Shown here: positions 17,997-28,048 of the stretch, piece after piece | Layout: every line of letters begins with the position of its first letter | Numbering within the stretch: the stretch's first letter is position 1 | Origin: Candidatus Falkowiibacteriota bacterium | GTDB lineage: Bacteria; Patescibacteriota; Patescibacteriia; Patescibacteriales; UBA12465 | NCBI GenBank assembly: GCA_026396875.1 | Contig: JAPLVY010000004.1 | Coordinates: forward strand, 147,163 to 211,162 | Direction of reading: 5' to 3' | Length of the DNA: 64,000 nucleotides | The notes under the pieces: model-generated | The model's input: the letters and a program-made list of their open reading frames with translations, nothing else | What the model was told of the DNA's origin: nothing | Database searches by the model: none | Translations under genes and position numbers: made by a program

Positions 17997-20675
17997 ATGA
18001 AAGAAAAAAATAATTATCAACAAGAAAGGGAAGATTGGTTTGGCGGTCGACCGTTGGTTTGTCAATACGAATCACGTCTCGATCTGATTGGAATTAGTCG
18101 CTTGAAGAAGCGTTTATTGAATTTAATTGATTTTTTATTTGCGGCCTTTTCGGTTATTGGTATTTTGACCTTGCTTCTTTGGTTTTATTTTGAGAGGCAG
18201 GGCTTTATTGAAAACCCCAGTAACATTTTATTTTTTTGGGCCAGACAGCATCCACTCCTAGCAGTTTTCTCCTTCTCCTTGTTCGCGGATTTATTTTTGA
18301 TTTATCGTCGCAGCGAAAAGCGTGCCGCGAACGTGAAGATAAATTACCAAAACTGGTTTGAGAAAGACTTGGTGCGCGAAGAACTATTGGCTCCTTCCGT
18401 GGATAACAAGGTTAAAGACCTTGAGGTTACCAAGGGCTTTAGCGATGAGAGTATCTTCTATTTAGATGAGGCTTACTTATTAACTAGAAAGCTAAAACAA
18501 TCCCAGGTGAGACCGATACACCTATTCAGAGTTTTACTAAAGAATAAAAAAATTCAATCCATATTTGTCCGTCTCAATGTTGATGCTAAGGCGCTACTTG
18601 AGAAAATTGATCGCCATGTTTCCGAAGGAGAAAGTAGTAAGGATAAGATAATTTTTTCCCAAGAGTTGTTATCTTCTTTGGTGGTTGCTTTTCAAAATTC
18701 CGCCTTGGGCCACAAAGTAGCAGTCGATATTTTAGAAATTTTAGCCTTACTTCCGGAGAATGATCAGATTTTAACAGAAATTTTGTTTGATCTGGAGATA
18801 CCGGCTGAAAAATTAGAAAATACAGTTGCCTGGTTTCAGATCAACGAACTTCTGGCAGAAAATTATCGCAATTTTCAACACTTAGCGAGATTCAAGCCAG
18901 ATAGCGGCATGAATCGTTCTTTTACGGCCATTGCTACTCCTACTTTGAATAATTTTTCTCATGACTTAACTCTCGCCGCTAAATATGGATATCTAGAGAT
19001 GTGCGTGGCGCGCGAAGATGAGTTTGCTCAAATTTTTGAAAACATTGGTGGTGGAAGAGGCGGAATATTGTTAGTTGGACATCCTGGAGTAGGGAAGAGA
19101 ACGATGCTGGAGGGGCTGGCCCAATTAATGGTAAAAGAAGAAGTTCCCAGCTCCTTGAGCGATAAGCGGCTAGTCGAGTTAGATCTTTCTCGCCTTATTG
19201 CCGGAGCTTCTGCGTCTGAAGCAGAAGAAAGATTGCTTAGCTGTATTTACGAAGCATCTTCAGCTGGTAATATTATTTTAGCCATCCAAAACATTGAGAA
19301 TATCATTGGTCTTAGTACAGGTAGTGAAGGTAGCATGGATTTGTCCGAGGTTTTAGGAGAAGCGCTTTCTTGTAATCAAATAATTTGTCTGGCGACAATT
19401 AGCCAGGAAAATTACCGCAAGCATCTGGAGGGTAAAGCGCTTGATGAGGCGTTGGTGAAGATCAATATTAATGAGCCAGAAGAAAATAGGGCGATTCTTG
19501 TTTTGGAAAGTAAGGTTGCTTTTCTGGAACAGAAGTATAAGATTTATTTTCTCTATGAAGCAATTGAGCAAGCAGTTAAAATGTCTGATAAATATTTGCA
19601 TGACCTATTTCTCCCCCTGAAAGCAATTAATATTTTGCAAGACGCTGCAGTGATTGCCGCAAAGAATACTCTTCGTGGCGCATCCTCTTTTTGTGGTCGC
19701 GAAGAAGTGGCGGCGGCAATTAGTGCTTTCACGGGCATTCCAACAAGTAAGGTAACAGAAAATGAAGGCGAAAAATTATTAGGCCTGGAAGAAGAGATTC
19801 ATCAGCGGGTGATTGGCCAGGAAGAAGCGGTCTCAATGATTGCTAGTAGCTTGCGCCGAGCCCGCCTTGAACTCAAGGATCATAATCGTCCCATGGCCAG
19901 TTTTCTTTTTCTTGGACCAACTGGTGTTGGTAAAACCGAATTGGCAAAAGCAGTCGCAGAGGTTTATTTCGGCGGTGAGGAATTCATTGTGCGTATTGAT
20001 ATGAGTGAATATCAGTATTCCGATAGCGTCAAGAAAATGATTGGCGATGAGAGCGGTGTCGTTGGCTACCTGACCGAGGCTGTTCGCAAAAAACCTTTTT
20101 CTCTGGTACTCTTTGATGAAGTTGAAAAAGCCCATCCGGATATTCTGAATCTTTTTCTGCAATTAATGGATGATGGCCGCTTAACTGATGGGCAAGGCAG
20201 AACAATTAATTTCAAAGATTCAATTGTCATTGCTACTTCCAATATTGGTGCTCTTTATATTCAAGAAATGCTCAATAAAAATTCCTCTATGGAAGAGATA
20301 AAGAGCGGCTTAGTTGGTGGCCAATTGAATCAATACATGCGCCCGGAGCTAGTTAATCGTTTTGATGGTATTATCGTTTTTAAACCGCTTAGCGAGGACA
20401 ATCTTTTTAGGATCACCAAATTATTGCTTAGCAAAATCAAAGATCAACTAGCAGAAAAGGGAATTGATTTCCGAGCGGACAAAGAGGGTGCTTTGAAACT
20501 GGCAAAAGATGCTTATGACCCGAAATTCGGTGCCAGGCCGCTCAGGAGATTGCTTCAAGAAAGAATAGAAGATAAGGTGGCGACGATGATTTTATCTGGC
20601 GCCCTGCATCGTCGAGATACGGTGGTGGTTGATAGTACTGGCGATCTGGGAATAGAAAAGGGAAGAAGTCTTTAA
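17997..20675 (+). CDS. Membrane-anchored Clp/AAA+ ATPase with degenerate first ATPase domain
   Basis: Two N-terminal TMs; NBD1 GHPGVGKRTMLEG with IILAIQNIENIIG in place of an acidic Walker B; NBD2 [13 protein letters not shown] and SLVLFDEVEKAH canonical. Confidence 0.88.
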   Translation: MKEKNNYQQEREDWFGGRPLVCQYESRLDLIGISRLKKRLLNLIDFLFAAFSVIGILTLLLWFYFERQGFIENPSNILFFWARQHPLLAVFSFSLFADLFLIYRRSEKRAANVKINYQNWFEKDLVREELLAPSVDNKVKDLEVTKGFSDESIFYLDEAYLLTRKLKQSQVRPIHLFRVLLKNKKIQSIFVRLNVDAKALLEKIDRHVSEGESSKDKIIFSQELLSSLVVAFQNSALGHKVAVDILEILALLPENDQILTEILFDLEIPAEKLENTVAWFQINELLAENYRNFQHLARFKPDSGMNRSFTAIATPTLNNFSHDLTLAAKYGYLEMCVAREDEFAQIFENIGGGRGGILLVGHPGVGKRTMLEGLAQLMVKEEVPSSLSDKRLVELDLSRLIAGASASEAEERLLSCIYEASSAGNIILAIQNIENIIGLSTGSEGSMDLSEVLGEALSCNQIICLATISQENYRKHLEGKALDEALVKININEPEENRAILVLESKVAFLEQKYKIYFLYEAIEQAVKMSDKYLHDLFLPLKAINILQDAAVIAAKNTLRGASSFCGREEVAAAISAFTGIPTSKVTENEGEKLLGLEEEIHQRVIGQEEAVSMIASSLRRARLELKDHNRPMASFLFLGPTGVGKTELAKAVAEVYFGGEEFIVRIDMSEYQYSDSVKKMIGDESGVVGYLTEAVRKKPFSLVLFDEVEKAHPDILNLFLQLMDDGRLTDGQGRTINFKDSIVIATSNIGALYIQEMLNKNSSMEEIKSGLVGGQLNQYMRPELVNRFDGIIVFKPLSEDNLFRITKLLLSKIKDQLAEKGIDFRADKEGALKLAKDAYDPKFGARPLRRLLQERIEDKVATMILSGALHRRDTVVVDSTGDLGIEKGRSL

Positions 20676-20680
20676 AAATA

Positions 20681-20709
20681 AAAAATCCCGATTTTCATCG
20701 GGATTGTTT
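20681..20709. terminator. Intrinsic terminator
   Basis: AATCCCGATTTTCATCGGGATT hairpin between convergent genes. Confidence 0.75.
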
Positions 20710-20715
20710 GTCGGT

Positions 20716-21078
20716 TTAAATAATGGCTGAACCTTTGATGTTTTTCGATCTTAGTTCCTTAGACTCTTTGTTTCTTGCTTGTTGTTCAAGAAGTTCTTTG
20801 AGAATATTGTCAATCATTTCTTCTTCCGCGATATTAAGTTTGTTTAAATCTTTTTGGAATTTCTTCGCCTGAGCGTTATCGATCAGATTTATCTGATCGT
20901 TCGCTGTTTGAACTTTCTCCTTGATTTTGTTATGAATATCACGCACGAAGGGAATGAGGTTTCCCAGATCCTGAGGGGAAATAATTCCCACTGATTCTTT
21001 TAGCGCCTTCTTAAGGCTAGCTTTAATCAGAATTTGTAATTGCATTCTTTTTTTCTCTGTTTCTTTTGTTTTTGCCAT
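20716..21078 (-). CDS. Hypothetical helical protein
   Basis: 120-aa charged ORF with an upstream AT-rich region. Confidence 0.6.
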   Translation of the reverse strand: MAKTKETEKKRMQLQILIKASLKKALKESVGIISPQDLGNLIPFVRDIHNKIKEKVQTANDQINLIDNAQAKKFQKDLNKLNIAEEEMIDNILKELLEQQARNKESKELRSKNIKGSAII

Positions 21079-21139
21079 TTCTCCTTTTTTAATGAATGTG
21101 TGTTTAGTCGCTAGCTAATACTAGCTAATCATTTTTTCC

Positions 21140-23500
21140 ATGTCAATTGTGTCGTATTTAATTTATTTTCTTTTAGCTCTTATTTTAAGTGCCTCTCTGG
21201 TGCCGGTTTTGCTTTTCCTGTCTTTTCGTTGGGGAATACTGGACCAGCCAAATGAGAGAAAGATTCATCACAAGCCAACCCCACTCCTGGGTGGCCTAGC
21301 AATATTTTTTAGTTTTTTCATTGTTCTACTAATTAGCCGCGGCCATCTTTTTCCTAGTGCACTTTCGGCGCATCATTGGATCGGCTTCTTTTCTGGCGCC
21401 TTTATTTTGGTCTTGGGTGGAATTCTGGACGATAAATATAACCTTAAGCCTAGGTGGCAGATAATCTTCCCAATTTTGGCAGTTGTGGCTGTTCTTTGTG
21501 GCGGCATAGAAATTCCCAAGATCAGTAATCCTTTTGGTGGACTTATTTATCTAAATTGGAGTTTTCTTTCCGGAGCCTTAATCACGCTTTGGCTTTTGGG
21601 TATGATGTATACCACTAAACTTTTAGACGGTGTTGACGGCTTAGTCTCTGGGTTGGGAGTTATTGGCGCCTTGATAATTTTCCTTTTCACAATTTCTACT
21701 CGTTATTTACAACCGGACATTGCTTGGGCTGCTTGGATTTTCGCCGGCGCCGCTCTCGGCTTCTTGATTTTTAATTGGCACCCGGCTTCGATTTTTCTTG
21801 GCGAGGGGGGGTCGCTACTGATTGGCTATGTGCTTGGTGTGTTAGCGATAATCTCGGGTGGAAAAATAGCGATCGCGCTCTTGATTATGGGGGTGCCGAT
21901 TTTGGACGTTGCCTGGACAATCATTCGCCGTTTAGCAAAAAAGAAAAATCCTTTTCGTTTTGCGGATAAGAATCATTTGCACCATCGTCTATTGGCTGCG
22001 GGCCTTAGCCAGAAACAAACAGTGTTAGTATTTTATGCTCTTGCCTTCTTTTTTGGCTTGAGCGGTCTATTCCTTCAAAGTCGTGGGAAAGTGATTGCCT
22101 TGGCAATAGTATTCGTTCTGATGTTTGTATTAGTGGCTTTTCTTTCTCGCCTCAAAACCAGAAAGCCACGCTTGCTACTTCATGTTTGCTGCGCTCCTTG
22201 TGCTGCCTATATCACCCACGCCAGATTAATGCAGCGCTTCCGGGTTACTTGGTATTTTTATAACTCCAATCTATGTTCTATCGATGAATACCAAAAAAGG
22301 TTGGCGGCTGTAAAAACTTTTTGTCGTAAATACGGAATCAAGCTGATCATCGAACCTTATATCCATCAGGATTTTTTGGCTTCAGTTAAGGGAAGAGAGA
22401 CTGATCAAGAGAAGGGCGAAAGATGTTTGGTTTGCTACCGTGATCGATTAAAAAAAACCGCGGCCCTGGCCAGAGGAAAAGGCTATGATTTTTTTTCCAC
22501 CAGCCTACTTACTAGTCCCTACAAGTTGACCTCCGAGATTTCTCTAATTTGCTCTGATCTGTCCGAAGAGTTTGGTGTCAAATATCTTGATGAGGATTTT
22601 CAGGCGGACAATGGTTTTATATTGTCTCAGGAGTTTGCTAAGCAAGAAAATTATTATCGTCAAAATTTTTGTGGTTGCGAATTTTCCAAAAAAATAATTT
22701 CTCTTTTGTTCGTTTTTACCTTATCTTTATCAGTAATTGGTTTTCACACCCCAAAAGTCTTCGCTGCCGGAGAAGAAGTCGCTAACGCCTCCTCCAGTGC
22801 TACTTATTTCGTTAATGACGGTCTAGCAGATAGCGATGGTGATGGCTTGAATGATCAGGACGAGACAAGCAAATACTTAACTGACCCCAATAATTTTGAC
22901 ACCGATGGCGATGGTTATTCTGACGGTGAAGAAGTTTTACATCATTATTCCCCTCTGGTCGCGCAGCAGAAAATGTCCGAAGTTGATTCTGACAAGGATG
23001 GGCTCAACGATGAGCTGGAACTTAGACTAGGAACGGACATGGGGAAGGCCGACAGCGATGGTGACGGTTTCTCCGATTTTACCGAATTTGATTCAGCACA
23101 TGACCCTCTTTCTCCAAAAGACGATGCAAAATTGTCAGTGCGGGCGGAAGTCGATTTATCGAAGCAAAAATTGTCTTTTTTCGTTGGTGGTATAAAATGG
23201 AAGGAGTTCATAGTATCTAGTGGCAAAGCCAGCACGCCAACCCCTAAGGGCAAGTTCAAAATCACTAATAAATCCCTAAAGGCCTGGTCATCTGCCTATC
23301 ATCTATGGATGCCATACTGGATGGGCCTGGGGAACGGAAAGGTTGGACTACATGAGCTACCGATGTGGCCAAACGGTTATCGTGAAGGCACCAGCCATTT
23401 AGGAAAACCGGTTTCTCATGGCTGCGTTCGCTTGGGACTTAATGACGCCAAATATCTTTTTGATCGCTTGCCCGTTGGCACAGAAGTGATAATCAAATAA
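21140..23500 (+). CDS. Multi-domain fusion: WecA/MraY-type glycosyl-1-phosphate transferase + QueH epoxyqueuosine reductase + Ca-binding TSP3-like repeats + YkuD L,D-transpeptidase
   Basis: GGLAIFF, LDDKYNLKPRWQ, KLLDGVDGL, ASIFLGEGGSLLIG; then LLLHVCCAPC, RCLVCYRDRL, NFCGCEFS; TM; DSDGDGLNDQDE repeats; SHGCVRLGLNDAKYLF. Confidence 0.92.
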   Translation: MSIVSYLIYFLLALILSASLVPVLLFLSFRWGILDQPNERKIHHKPTPLLGGLAIFFSFFIVLLISRGHLFPSALSAHHWIGFFSGAFILVLGGILDDKYNLKPRWQIIFPILAVVAVLCGGIEIPKISNPFGGLIYLNWSFLSGALITLWLLGMMYTTKLLDGVDGLVSGLGVIGALIIFLFTISTRYLQPDIAWAAWIFAGAALGFLIFNWHPASIFLGEGGSLLIGYVLGVLAIISGGKIAIALLIMGVPILDVAWTIIRRLAKKKNPFRFADKNHLHHRLLAAGLSQKQTVLVFYALAFFFGLSGLFLQSRGKVIALAIVFVLMFVLVAFLSRLKTRKPRLLLHVCCAPCAAYITHARLMQRFRVTWYFYNSNLCSIDEYQKRLAAVKTFCRKYGIKLIIEPYIHQDFLASVKGRETDQEKGERCLVCYRDRLKKTAALARGKGYDFFSTSLLTSPYKLTSEISLICSDLSEEFGVKYLDEDFQADNGFILSQEFAKQENYYRQNFCGCEFSKKIISLLFVFTLSLSVIGFHTPKVFAAGEEVANASSSATYFVNDGLADSDGDGLNDQDETSKYLTDPNNFDTDGDGYSDGEEVLHHYSPLVAQQKMSEVDSDKDGLNDELELRLGTDMGKADSDGDGFSDFTEFDSAHDPLSPKDDAKLSVRAEVDLSKQKLSFFVGGIKWKEFIVSSGKASTPTPKGKFKITNKSLKAWSSAYHLWMPYWMGLGNGKVGLHELPMWPNGYREGTSHLGKPVSHGCVRLGLNDAKYLFDRLPVGTEVIIK

Positions 23501-23514
23501 TTTTTTATATTTTT

Positions 23515-24276
23515 ATGTTTTATTTTCGTTTAAGTGTTCTACTTCTGCCGGTATTAATATTTTTCTCTTCAGAGGTAATCACTGTTTTCCCAAAAACCTT
23601 TTTTATCGTTCTCGCTGCTAGTTCTCTCCTAATAATTTATTGGTCATTTTGGCTTTTTAGAAAGCGAGAGAAAAGCAAGCTGGGCCATTGGTGGGAATAT
23701 GCTATTTTGCCGGTAATCTTTAACATTTCCAGCATTTTTTATTTTGCCATGGAACCGACAGTAATTATCGGCCAACTAGTTTTGTTGGTAAATGCCTATT
23801 TCTTGTTCAATTATCTGAAGAACATTTATTATTTGGCGGCTAACGAAAAAAGGGAGGAGCAATTAAAAAATATTTCATTCTTTGGGGGTGTGCTAACGGT
23901 GTTTTTTGCTTCCAGTGTGGTTTATGGCGCTAAAGTTTTTTTGGGACTTCCCATGCTGCCAATGTTTGCTTGTTTGTCGCTAACCCTCTTGGCTGTTTGG
24001 TATCAAATCTTTGTTTTCGTCCCGTTTTCGATTAAAAAAAATTCGATTTTTTTCCTAATCGCTTTGTTGGTCCTATGCCAATTAGGGGCCGTTCTTTTCT
24101 TTCTGCCTTTTAGCTATCAATTGCTCGGAATAATTTTGACAATCATTTTTTATTTTATCGCCGGTATTGGACGCCTCCATTTGAATGGCGAAATACCAAT
24201 TCGTCGTCTTCGCTATTATTTAATATTTTCTATTCTAGCGGTAGTATTTTTAATTCTTACTGCTCGTTGGTTATAA
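23515..24276 (+). CDS. Integral membrane protein, unknown function
   Basis: About eight hydrophobic segments. Confidence 0.7.
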   Translation: MFYFRLSVLLLPVLIFFSSEVITVFPKTFFIVLAASSLLIIYWSFWLFRKREKSKLGHWWEYAILPVIFNISSIFYFAMEPTVIIGQLVLLVNAYFLFNYLKNIYYLAANEKREEQLKNISFFGGVLTVFFASSVVYGAKVFLGLPMLPMFACLSLTLLAVWYQIFVFVPFSIKKNSIFFLIALLVLCQLGAVLFFLPFSYQLLGIILTIIFYFIAGIGRLHLNGEIPIRRLRYYLIFSILAVVFLILTARWL

Positions 24277-24330
24277 CTCTACGATTTCCGTTTTTCATGG
24301 TACAATGTTATCAGAAATTAAATTAATTAT

Positions 24331-25575
24331 ATGAAGAAAGAAAAAATAAAAACTATCAAAATAAAAAAGTCGAGCATGTCGTCTGAGTCTTCCGAAAAAA
24401 ACATGCGCTCAGCTTTCAGCACTTCTTTTGTTACTATCGTTTCTGCTGCGCTGATCTCTTTGGTTGCCGGAACCATTGCTTGTCTTCTTGTTATTCCTTA
24501 TTTCTTCGTTCCCCAAACTGGCTCAGAGGTTAATGTGTCAGATTACAATTGGGGTAATACCAATTTGATTATTCGTGATCCAAAAAAAGTAGTAGTTAAT
24601 CAGGATGTAAAAGTAGAGGAAAGCATTAACTCCGTTTCTACCAGCTTGGTGAAGTTCTATCCTCATCTGTTAGCAACGTCCACTGATCCATTAGTCAAAA
24701 AACTCGATGCAAAAAATTATTATTTATTAAAAGAACCTTTCGCTTCCGGAGTAATAATGTCGGCAGATGGTTGGATTTTAGCGCTCTGGCCAGGCAATGA
24801 GAAAAGTGTCGACCTCAAAAAGATTACGACTAGTTTTGATATTGTGAGTTCAGATGGGAAGGTTTATTCTGCCGATCAAGCAATCTTCGCAGAAAGATTA
24901 GGAAATAGGAGTAATCAAGAGGTCATGCCGGTGTTAGTTCATTTACTTGCGGTTAATAGTTTGCCGGTAAGAAGTTTAGCTAAGCCCGCGGACCTGCGAA
25001 TTGGTCAGTCAATTTTTTCCTATGACGGAGGAAGAGGGATAGACTTCGGCTTCCTAATCGATCGCCGAAAGAGTGAGCTGCTTCGCTCCAGCGAGGATTC
25101 CAGTGAGTCATTGAGCTTGGACTTAAATACCGATGTTTCTGTTCACCCTAGCTTTGTCTTTAATTTAGCCGGAGACTTATTGGCCTGGCAAACCCCTTCG
25201 GGAAAAGTTTTTCCAGTATACTCCCTGAGTGCTCGGTTAAATTCTCTATTTAAACTAAAAAAGATTTCCGAACCTTTCTTCGGGGTCAATTATTATAATC
25301 TTTCCGATTTGCGTATTCCTGGTTTTAATCAAGACAAGGGAGCTTTAATCTATGCCTCCGGCAAAGCCGATGCGGTTATTAAAGGTAGCCCAGCCGAGCA
25401 AGCCGGACTCAAGAGTGGCGACCTAATTCTAGAGGTGAATGGCGAAGCGATAAATGGAGCCGATGACTTGAGTGCAATTTTGCAGAATTATTTACCTGGT
25501 CAGGACTTGCTAGTCTCCTATTCGCGCTCAGGAGTAAATTCCGAAACTTCAGTTAAGCTTGGTGAATTAAAATAG
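24331..25575 (+). CDS. HtrA/DegP-like PDZ protein lacking the protease catalytic triad
   Basis: TM anchor, SGVIMSADGWILAL, C-terminal PDZ (SPAEQAGLKSGDLILEVNG); GNSGG replaced by VHPSF, TNxHVV replaced by ALWPGNE. Confidence 0.8.
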   Translation: MKKEKIKTIKIKKSSMSSESSEKNMRSAFSTSFVTIVSAALISLVAGTIACLLVIPYFFVPQTGSEVNVSDYNWGNTNLIIRDPKKVVVNQDVKVEESINSVSTSLVKFYPHLLATSTDPLVKKLDAKNYYLLKEPFASGVIMSADGWILALWPGNEKSVDLKKITTSFDIVSSDGKVYSADQAIFAERLGNRSNQEVMPVLVHLLAVNSLPVRSLAKPADLRIGQSIFSYDGGRGIDFGFLIDRRKSELLRSSEDSSESLSLDLNTDVSVHPSFVFNLAGDLLAWQTPSGKVFPVYSLSARLNSLFKLKKISEPFFGVNYYNLSDLRIPGFNQDKGALIYASGKADAVIKGSPAEQAGLKSGDLILEVNGEAINGADDLSAILQNYLPGQDLLVSYSRSGVNSETSVKLGELK

Positions 25576-25583
25576 GTTTTTTT

Positions 25584-26774
25584 ATGAAAATCAAATCAGT
25601 AAAAAGTATTAGAAATTTGCGAGGCAAAACCGTTTTATTGCGGGTTGATTTTAATGTTCCCTTCAAAAAAGGCAAAATTACCGAAGACTATAAAATCAGA
25701 ATGTCCTTGCCAACTATCGAATATCTTTTGAAGAATGGGGCGAGAGTGATTGTAATGAGCCACCTTGGATCTCCGAAGGGAATTATCAAGCCAGAATTAT
25801 CACTATCACCAATCGCGAAGTCTCTGCAAAAAATCTTAACCGCTCGCGCCTATAAGAAAAAAATAAAGTTTGCCCCAGGAGTTATTGGTGTAAAAGTTGA
25901 AGAGTTAGTTAATAATTTAAAGAACGGAGAGCTCCTGCTTCTGGAAAATCTTCGCTTTGAAATTGGTGAAGAAAAAAATGATAACTCGTTTGCCAAGAAG
26001 TTAGCTTCTTTGGGAGATGTTTATGTTAATGATGCCTTTGCAGTTTCTCATCGCGATCAAGCCTCAGTCTCAGCAATTAAGAAATTTTTACCAAGTTATG
26101 CCGGCTTACTGCTCGAGGATGAAGTTAAGTCGTTAGCCAAAGTCGTTAAACCGAAACAACCTCTCGTTGCGATTATGGGCGGAGCCAAAGTTGACACCAA
26201 GGCGCCCTTAATAGAAAAAATGCACAAGAAAGCCGCTTTTGTTTTAATTGGTGGCGCTTTAGCCAATAATTTTTTCAAAGCGCTTGGTTATGAGGTTGGC
26301 ACCTCGCTCATCGATGAGGCTAGCTTAGTTTTTGCCAAGAAATTTATTCATCGTGGCAAAATAGAAGCCAAAATTATTCTTCCGATTGATGTTGTTGTGA
26401 AAAGCGGCAACAAGGTGTCTGTTAAACCGCTTGCGTTATTGAATAAAAAAGATTGCATCGTGGATATCGGTCCCAAAACGGTAGAATTATTTGCTCCGAT
26501 AATTAAACAAGCAGCTACAATAATTTGGAATGGTCCGATGGGTTGTTTTGAAGAGAAACCATCTTCTTTCGGTACGATGGCAGTCGGTCGCTTGATCGCT
26601 GCTCGCTCTAAGGGTGTCGCCTGGGGAGTAGTTGGTGGTGGCGAGACAGTGGAAGCCATTCAAAAAACCAAGATGGCTGAATACATTGATTGGATTTCTA
26701 CTGCTGGCGGAGCAATGCTATCTTATCTTGGCGGCGAAAAAATGCCTGGATTAACTAAAATTGTTAGTAAATAA
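25584..26774 (+). CDS. pgk: Phosphoglycerate kinase
   Basis: LRVDFNVPFKKGKI, NDAFAVSHRDQAS, GGAKVDTK, GGGETVEAI. Confidence 0.97.
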   Translation: MKIKSVKSIRNLRGKTVLLRVDFNVPFKKGKITEDYKIRMSLPTIEYLLKNGARVIVMSHLGSPKGIIKPELSLSPIAKSLQKILTARAYKKKIKFAPGVIGVKVEELVNNLKNGELLLLENLRFEIGEEKNDNSFAKKLASLGDVYVNDAFAVSHRDQASVSAIKKFLPSYAGLLLEDEVKSLAKVVKPKQPLVAIMGGAKVDTKAPLIEKMHKKAAFVLIGGALANNFFKALGYEVGTSLIDEASLVFAKKFIHRGKIEAKIILPIDVVVKSGNKVSVKPLALLNKKDCIVDIGPKTVELFAPIIKQAATIIWNGPMGCFEEKPSSFGTMAVGRLIAARSKGVAWGVVGGGETVEAIQKTKMAEYIDWISTAGGAMLSYLGGEKMPGLTKIVSK

Positions 26775-26779
26775 AAAAT

Positions 26780-28048
26780 ATGTCAAAAATTAAAAAAATC
26801 ATGGCGCGAGAAATCCTTGACGGCAGAGCCTATCCTTCCTTGGAGGTGGTGATTTTTTTGGAGAATGGTTTAAGTGCTAAGGCCTCCGCTCCCTCGGGAA
26901 TCTATTATAATACCTTTGAACCAAAAGAGCTGAGGGATGAAGTTTTGAAAAATTCTTCGACCCCTGGCGTTTTAAGGGCTATCGAGGTCGTGGAAAAGGT
27001 TATCGCTCCGGCCTTGAAAGGCAGGGACGCCAGCGCTCAGGAGGAAATCGATGATTTATTGATTGCACTTGATGGCACCGAAGATAAAAGTCATTTGGGG
27101 GTTAATACGATTTTTGCCGTGTCTATTGCTTGTGCTCGTGCCGCCGCCAAGGCGCAAAAGATGGAATTGTTCTCTTACCTAAGAGAGTATTTTAATTTAC
27201 CAGTAAGCAAAAAATTTCCTAAGCCGATTTTTACGATGTTTAACGGCGGGCTGTATGCCGACACTAGCCTAGATTTTCAGGAATACCTTTTATTGGCTCG
27301 CGAAGAGAGCGTTCGTGAGAATATTATTTTAGGAAGAGAGGTGTATCAGTCTCTTGGCCGAGTATTAAGAGAAAATGGCTTTGACTCCGACACAGGAACA
27401 GAGGGTGGTTACGCACCGAATTTAGACTCAAGTATTCAGGCCTTAGAGATGATTCGAGCGGCAGCAATAAACTCCGGCTACTCAATGGCTAAAGATTTCT
27501 CTTTGGGAATAGATTTGGGTGCTTCATTATTTTTTGACAACAAGGAAGATAAATATATTTTTGCTGCTGATCACCAGCTGTTGTCCAGAGATAATCTAAC
27601 TGGTATTTATCAGGAGTGGTTCTTAAGTCAAGGCGTTGACTACCTGGAGGATCCTTTGGGAGAAGAACGCTTCTCGGATTGGCGAGAATTAACCGCTTCT
27701 ATCGGAGATCGGGTGATTGTTGCCGGAGATGATCTTTTTGCCTCTCAGTCTGATCGTTTGCGCCAAGGCTTGAAAGAAAAAGCCGCCAATGCTATGGTGA
27801 TAAAACCGGTTCAGACTGGTACCTTGAGTGAGGCAGTAGAATGCGTAAAATTAGCAAAAAAATACGGTTATCAGGTCATCATTTCAGCACGTGGCGGCGA
27901 GACCAACGATGATTTTATTGCCGATTTCTCTGTTGCTGTGGGAGCGAATTGGTTGAAATCCGGCGCCCCTGCTCGCGGAGAAAGAGTGGCTAAATATAAT
28001 CGTCTATTAGAAATAGAAATATTATGTCAGGAGAATCTGCAAAAATAA
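26780..28048 (+). CDS. Divergent enolase-like protein with substituted catalytic residues
   Basis: FQEYLLLA, GTEGGYAPN, YLEDPLGEE, VIKPVQTGTLSEA, KSGAPARGERVAKYN, but SGASTG, GGSHA and SHRSGET are altered. Confidence 0.88.
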   Translation: MSKIKKIMAREILDGRAYPSLEVVIFLENGLSAKASAPSGIYYNTFEPKELRDEVLKNSSTPGVLRAIEVVEKVIAPALKGRDASAQEEIDDLLIALDGTEDKSHLGVNTIFAVSIACARAAAKAQKMELFSYLREYFNLPVSKKFPKPIFTMFNGGLYADTSLDFQEYLLLAREESVRENIILGREVYQSLGRVLRENGFDSDTGTEGGYAPNLDSSIQALEMIRAAAINSGYSMAKDFSLGIDLGASLFFDNKEDKYIFAADHQLLSRDNLTGIYQEWFLSQGVDYLEDPLGEERFSDWRELTASIGDRVIVAGDDLFASQSDRLRQGLKEKAANAMVIKPVQTGTLSEAVECVKLAKKYGYQVIISARGGETNDDFIADFSVAVGANWLKSGAPARGERVAKYNRLLEIEILCQENLQK

